From Colius striatus (Eukaryota; Chordata; Aves; Coliiformes; Coliidae): a stretch of 64,000 nt of DNA. The DNA is taken from NCBI RefSeq assembly GCF_028858725.1, contig NC_084773.1:2408350-2472349 (forward strand), written 5' to 3'. The notes below the pieces were generated by a model. The model was not told where the DNA came from. It did no database searches and was given only the letters and a program-made list of their open reading frames with translations. Shown here piece by piece: positions 60,501 through 64,000 of this stretch (position 1 is its first letter; every line of letters begins with the position of its first letter). The translations under genes were made by a program, and so were the position numbers.

Positions 60501-63500
60501 ACTACTCACCATCAATTTCAGGGTTCTCCTAAAGTATGAATGCAACCACTCTTTTTCTTTATAGCCAAGAGGTTTATTTTCACTAGTTCTTTCTTATTTA
60601 AACTTCCAGCAATGGCCTTTTACTAGAACTGATGGATTTGCTATATATTACCTCCCAAACAGTGTGATAAAACCACTGCTATCCGAGTAAGTAATAAAAA
60701 GCCATCAGGAAACTTGCAACTTCAAGATGACAATGTCATTTAGCACCCAAGCTGACATTTACAACTGGGAGGTTACAGTCACAATCACAAGCACCACTTT
60801 AAAAAATTTACTTCCTGGCTTTAAGGGCTGAAGGTATGCCAAATTACACACAGTAAAACTGTGCCTTTGAAGTGTCCCACTTCTGTACCAATATATGAAA
60901 TATTCAGTTGAGTTCTTAGCTCTCATAAAACAGTGAAATACATTCCAAATAGAGTGCAGCAAATTTTCCCATTTTTAATAGCAAATCAACCAAATAATTC
61001 CAAGCTGTCACCAGTTTTGTATGTTTGGTTTTCAAAAGACTGGGTCAGGTTAAATGCACACTAAAAAGCAAAGTCAACTGTAAAATGGATTTCAATGTAT
61101 CCCATTTCTATTTCAATGAATAAATATATCTGGTTCATAGAACATCTGAGGAATACCAAGTAGTATGTCATTTTGGTTTTCCATGAGTAACTTGAAATCA
61201 TTATTCATGGAATAAAGACTATCTCCATTAATCCATTAGGGAAATGGATGAAGTGGGAGTAATTTTTATTCCTTCTTTATAGTAAAAGCTGTTGCCTCAA
61301 AGTACTTTCTTACAATAGAGTGTAGTAATCAATCAAAGGCTTCAGTTTGAAAGCAAATTATATATAAGGAAGAAAATTAAGAAAATTTAAATCTTAACCA
61401 GCCCAAGATTGTTGGAGTAATGGGTAATAGATGCTTATTTCTAGGTATGCTCATGCCCTTAATTGTCCCTAATTCCATGGAGGTCAGCATTGCTGAACAC
61501 CTCACTGGAAGTGTATCCACCTGACAGTACATACCACAAGGAGATCATTAAATAGAAATATTTCTCGCTGGTGCAATCCAAGCTTCTGGGGTTTATTTGG
61601 ATCTGGAACTTCAAACAGCCTACAGTAGCAAACAAGCCTCCGGTGGGGGAGAGAGAGGACCTATGGTAACACAAAAGACCAGGGTTAACAGAGCAATATG
61701 TAGCCAAGAAAGAGCATCTTTCATACCAAGCAACTTTTTATCCAATATATTTGTATCTTTAAGTCCATGAGACAAAAAGATCACCAGCAAAATAATATTT
61801 ATGTGCCACAAACTTGCACATCATCCAAACTTCATAATTCTGATATAACATATTCTTTTAACAGCTTGCATTCCAGTATATGGATGCCAAAGAAAGGTTT
61901 ACTGGGGACAGTTTTACTCTGTGAGAAGATAAAACCTTGAGAGAAGTTAAGATTAAGCTGGTGGGAGCTCAGAGCAAAGGATGTTTGCTTTCCTGAGCAT
62001 TTTTACATATCTTTATTAGAAGAAAGGATGCAAAGCAACTTTAACTTCTTTGGAGATGAACACACTGATTACTTTTTGTCAGCCACTGAATTAATTCAGT
62101 TTGTTCATTCCCCCATACCAAGGGAATGGTGATATCAGGCAAGAGGTAAATGCATTTTCAGTCTGGTTTATTTTCTCCTGCCAGCAAGAAAAGCAAGACT
62201 AATATTCCATTTCCTTATTTGAAGTGCCTGCTGAAGCTATGTCCAAAGCTGCTCTTTTCAACTTAATTTATTCAAATGTAAATGATGTTATCTTGTCAAT
62301 AATATTACAAGAAATACTTTAAACTTTAAAAGAGTGAAGTAGAGAATAGTCTTTGGTAACTAGACATATATTTCACTTATATATTTTACTGTTCTATGAT
62401 TCCTGATCCTGCATGGCAATTATGAGACTTACTGGGAAAAGAACATAAAGGCTGTTAATGGTTATTATTCTTCTACATAAGAAAGGGGAAGATGGGGAAA
62501 AATTACTTAGGATTCATTATCTGCCCTTGTTGATAATGAGTTATCAAGTCATTTGGTGAGATTTCAGTTTATTCCCTGAAATCCACTGACAGCTATACTA
62601 TTAATGGAGAAAATGGCACTAGCATTTATCTATGGTATTAGCTTAATTACCCTCCCTGAACTTGCAGGAGAAGGTATTTAAGAAAAAACATCTGCTATGT
62701 TCTAAAGGAGCTGTTGTGGTGAAGAATGCTGGAGCCACCAATGCTTTCTATTTTCAGTCTCTGCTGGTTACTGAGCAGCCTACGTGGGTTCTCAGTGAAA
62801 AGCAGCAGGAGTAAATGTTGCATATTCTCATTCTCTCCTGCCTCCAGACAGTCTCCTCAGCACGTGGCAGTCTGAGGTTTGCTACAGTGAAATAAAACCC
62901 AAGGGCAGTCACTGATCCTATGAACTTGCAAACACCTACAGTGAGCCCTGGTATTGAAATGTAACTACAGGCAATGCTTTCATTCCTAGCAATAGATGAT
63001 CCGATCCCATTCTCTTCTACCATATTTTACAAAGGTTACATCTTCCTCTTAGTTTTTACAGTCCAATAGCACTTCTAGACATAAAACAGGTGCTTTACTT
63101 AGGAGTATGAAGCTAGCTTTGCATGGTGTTAATTGTTCACACAGAAAAAGCAGGAAATAGAAGGCTGCAAAAACAAATGAAAGTTTAAAGTTCCTTCTCT
63201 GGATTGTCCTAAGTGAAGATGCTAATGCACAGTGGAGTTATAGGAGAGAGAAAAAAATCATTAGGATCAAATTTGCACAAGGTAATCAGATTTCAGTGCA
63301 CTCCTTTGCTATGAGGTGGCTTGTTTGGTTGTTTAAAAATGCCAGCAATAATGTTAGCACAAAATTGAAGTAAATGAAACACTCCACTAGTAGAATAGTT
63401 TCAAGATTATTATTATTATTAATTGCACCTTTAACTTCAACCTGGAATCAATATTTCCCATGCTCATCCCCCTTCAGAAGAGAACAGTTAAATTAACTTT

Positions 63501-63904
63501 CAATATCTCTGAATAAACACATCATGGCTCAGGTGGAAAGGAGAGGTGCAAGTCTAGTTTGACTTAGTTGTCCCTTCTTTACTGGCTCTTTAATTCCTAC
63601 AGTGATAATAGCATTTGAAATGCATAAAGAGCGTACTAAAAATGACCTAGAAAACTCTTGGCAATAAATTAAGCGTTCTCTTTGGGAAATACATTTGGAA
63701 GAAAATCCTTACACTTCAGAGAGTTATTACTACAACAATAGGAAAGTTTTGCTTGAAAGAAGGCCAAGTTTTGGAAAAGCCAAAAGGTAATAGAATGTGG
63801 TATTGCCAGTTTAAGGAAAAAGCTGCCACTTAAAAGGACTGTAAACTTTGAAGAAATGTAAGAGAAATACGTACACAACCAAGTCCATGATGCAGAGATC
63901 CAAT
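44964..63904 (-). CDS. IQSEC1: IQSEC1 (BRAG2) 3' portion, seven exons
   Basis: IQSEC1 is a guanine-nucleotide exchange factor for Arf6 that controls endocytosis of integrins and AMPA receptors. Exons 63875-63904, 61535-61660, 59747-59846, 55303-55464, 54486-54662, 46938-46987 and 44964-45560 join with all phases consistent. They encode the PH domain ([70 protein letters not shown]), a helical segment ([20 protein letters not shown]), a Ser-rich linker ([34 protein letters not shown]), [20 protein letters not shown], and a His/Pro/Gln-rich tail ending ISTIV, a PDZ-ligand-like end. The IQ and SEC7 regions are beyond the right edge. The paralogues IQSEC2 and IQSEC3 are less likely because of the [20 protein letters not shown] stretch, which I recall from IQSEC1. 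Confidence 0.92.
45561..46937 (-). other. IQSEC1 last intron
   Basis: AT-rich, with a purine-rich A-tract near 46.30 kb. No repeat element or exon seen. Confidence 0.6.
46938..46987 (-). CDS. IQSEC1: IQSEC1 50-nt exon
   Basis: Acceptor CTGGGCAG, donor GTAAGT. It encodes [16 protein letters not shown]. The length is not a multiple of three, so skipping it changes the reading frame of the tail (see findings). Confidence 0.93.
51168..51232 (-). mobile_element. CR1 LINE 3'-end remnant
   Basis: TCATAGAATCATAGAATGGT followed by GGGGTTGGAAGGGATC and GGTCCAACCCT. Only the last 65 bp of a reverse CR1, consistent with strong 5' truncation. Confidence 0.88.
52271..52464. repeat. minisatellite, four units of 48 bp
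   Basis: Units start GGCAACCTAACTTAATC at 52271, 52319, 52367 and 52415, exactly 48 bp apart. Units 1-2 carry TTTTATAG and units 3-4 TTTTACAG; otherwise they look identical. There is no spacer between units. Confidence 0.97.
54486..54662 (-). CDS. IQSEC1: IQSEC1 linker exon
   Basis: 177 nt. It encodes [20 protein letters not shown] through [12 protein letters not shown]. Rich in Ser beside basic residues, so likely phosphorylated. Acceptor TTGTTTCAG, donor GTGAGC. Confidence 0.95.
55303..55464 (-). CDS. IQSEC1: IQSEC1 exon, end of PH domain and following helix
   Basis: 162 nt. It encodes [20 protein letters not shown], then [13 protein letters not shown], then the charged helix [15 protein letters not shown]. 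Acceptor CTTCCAG, donor GTAAGT. Confidence 0.96.
55772..56312 (-). mobile_element. CR1 LINE fragment in IQSEC1 intron
   Basis: Reverse copy with an intact 3' end (TCACAGAATCATAGAATGGT). The body extends to the GAGGACTCCAGATGAGGCCT block. Young-looking group. Confidence 0.93.
59184..59613 (-). mobile_element. CR1 LINE fragment in IQSEC1 intron
   Basis: Reverse copy with an intact 3' end (CATAGAATCATAGAATGGTA), truncated near CCAGTCCCCTGATCATC. Very similar to the copy at 55.8 kb. It ends about 130 bp from the next IQSEC1 exon. Confidence 0.93.
59747..59846 (-). CDS. IQSEC1: IQSEC1 PH-domain exon
   Basis: 100 nt. It encodes [20 protein letters not shown] then [13 protein letters not shown]. 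Acceptor ATCTTTCAG, donor GTAAGT. Confidence 0.96.
59847..61534 (-). other. IQSEC1 intron, 1.7 kb
   Basis: AT-rich, with no repeat family or exon recognised. Confidence 0.6.
61535..61660 (-). CDS. IQSEC1: IQSEC1 PH-domain exon
   Basis: 126 nt, 42 codons, phase 0 on both sides. It encodes [20 protein letters not shown] through [10 protein letters not shown]. Acceptor CCATAG, donor GTATGT. Confidence 0.96.
61661..63874 (-). other. IQSEC1 intron, 2.2 kb
   Basis: AT-rich, with a short ATT run near 63.41 kb. Nothing else recognised. Confidence 0.6.
63875..63904 (-). CDS. IQSEC1: IQSEC1 30-nt microexon at start of PH domain
   Basis: Ten codons, [10 protein letters not shown], between acceptor TTTCTACTGTAG and donor GTACGT, phase 0 on both sides. 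It directly precedes VLSLPHRR, as expected for the SEC7-PH linker of BRAG proteins. The next upstream exon is outside the window. Confidence 0.8.
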
Positions 63905-64000
63905 CTACAGTAGAAAGACATACAAGTTCGTTAAACTTCAGAGAAACACAGTACTGTATCATAGCAAGTAAATACGTCACGGCCTTACTATGACTAAATG

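Overview
This is vertebrate, almost certainly bird, nuclear DNA. Genes are split into short exons with GT-AG (and two GC-AG) introns. The dominant repeat is the avian/reptilian LINE CR1, with its typical 3' end (a GGTCCCTTCCAACC-like block followed by copies of ATTCTATG). About eighteen CR1 pieces fill roughly a tenth of the window, which suggests a CR1-rich neoavian species. The exact species cannot be read from the sequence.

Layout. (1) About 0.5-7.7 kb, + strand: 3' exons of a gene I assign to CFAP92 (KIAA1257). Three exons join in frame; the last exon is uncertain. (2) 8.04-30.91 kb, - strand: the complete ACAD9 gene, a mitochondrial acyl-CoA dehydrogenase and complex I assembly factor. 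I reconstructed 18 coding exons totalling 1842 nt, which gives 613 residues plus stop, with every exon phase matching. A CpG-rich promoter lies at about 30.43-31.13 kb. (3) 31.6-40.8 kb: intergenic, with no gene recognised, only CR1 copies. (4) 40.8-64 kb, - strand: the 3' part of IQSEC1 (BRAG2, an Arf6 guanine-nucleotide exchange factor). It contains seven coding exons covering the PH domain, the linker and a His/Pro-rich tail ending in the PDZ-ligand-like STIV, plus a 3' UTR of about 4.1 kb. The SEC7 and IQ parts lie beyond the right edge.

CFAP92 and ACAD9 are convergent; as I recall, these two genes are also neighbours in human. ACAD9 and IQSEC1 are on the same strand, with IQSEC1 upstream. 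Their human orthologues lie on opposite arms of chromosome 3 (3q21 and 3p25), so their closeness here reflects bird gene order. The genes have unrelated jobs (cilium, mitochondrion, endocytosis/synapse) and show no operon-like logic.

I found no exotic or undescribed system. The points most worth a second look are: two GC-AG introns in ACAD9, one directly after the catalytic glutamate codon; a 50-nt IQSEC1 exon whose skipping would remove the whole C-terminal tail; a 30-nt IQSEC1 microexon; two clean minisatellites (6 x about 50 bp and 4 x 48 bp); an 11-kb CR1-free block over the IQSEC1 3' end; and an ACAD9 promoter island bracketed by CR1 copies.
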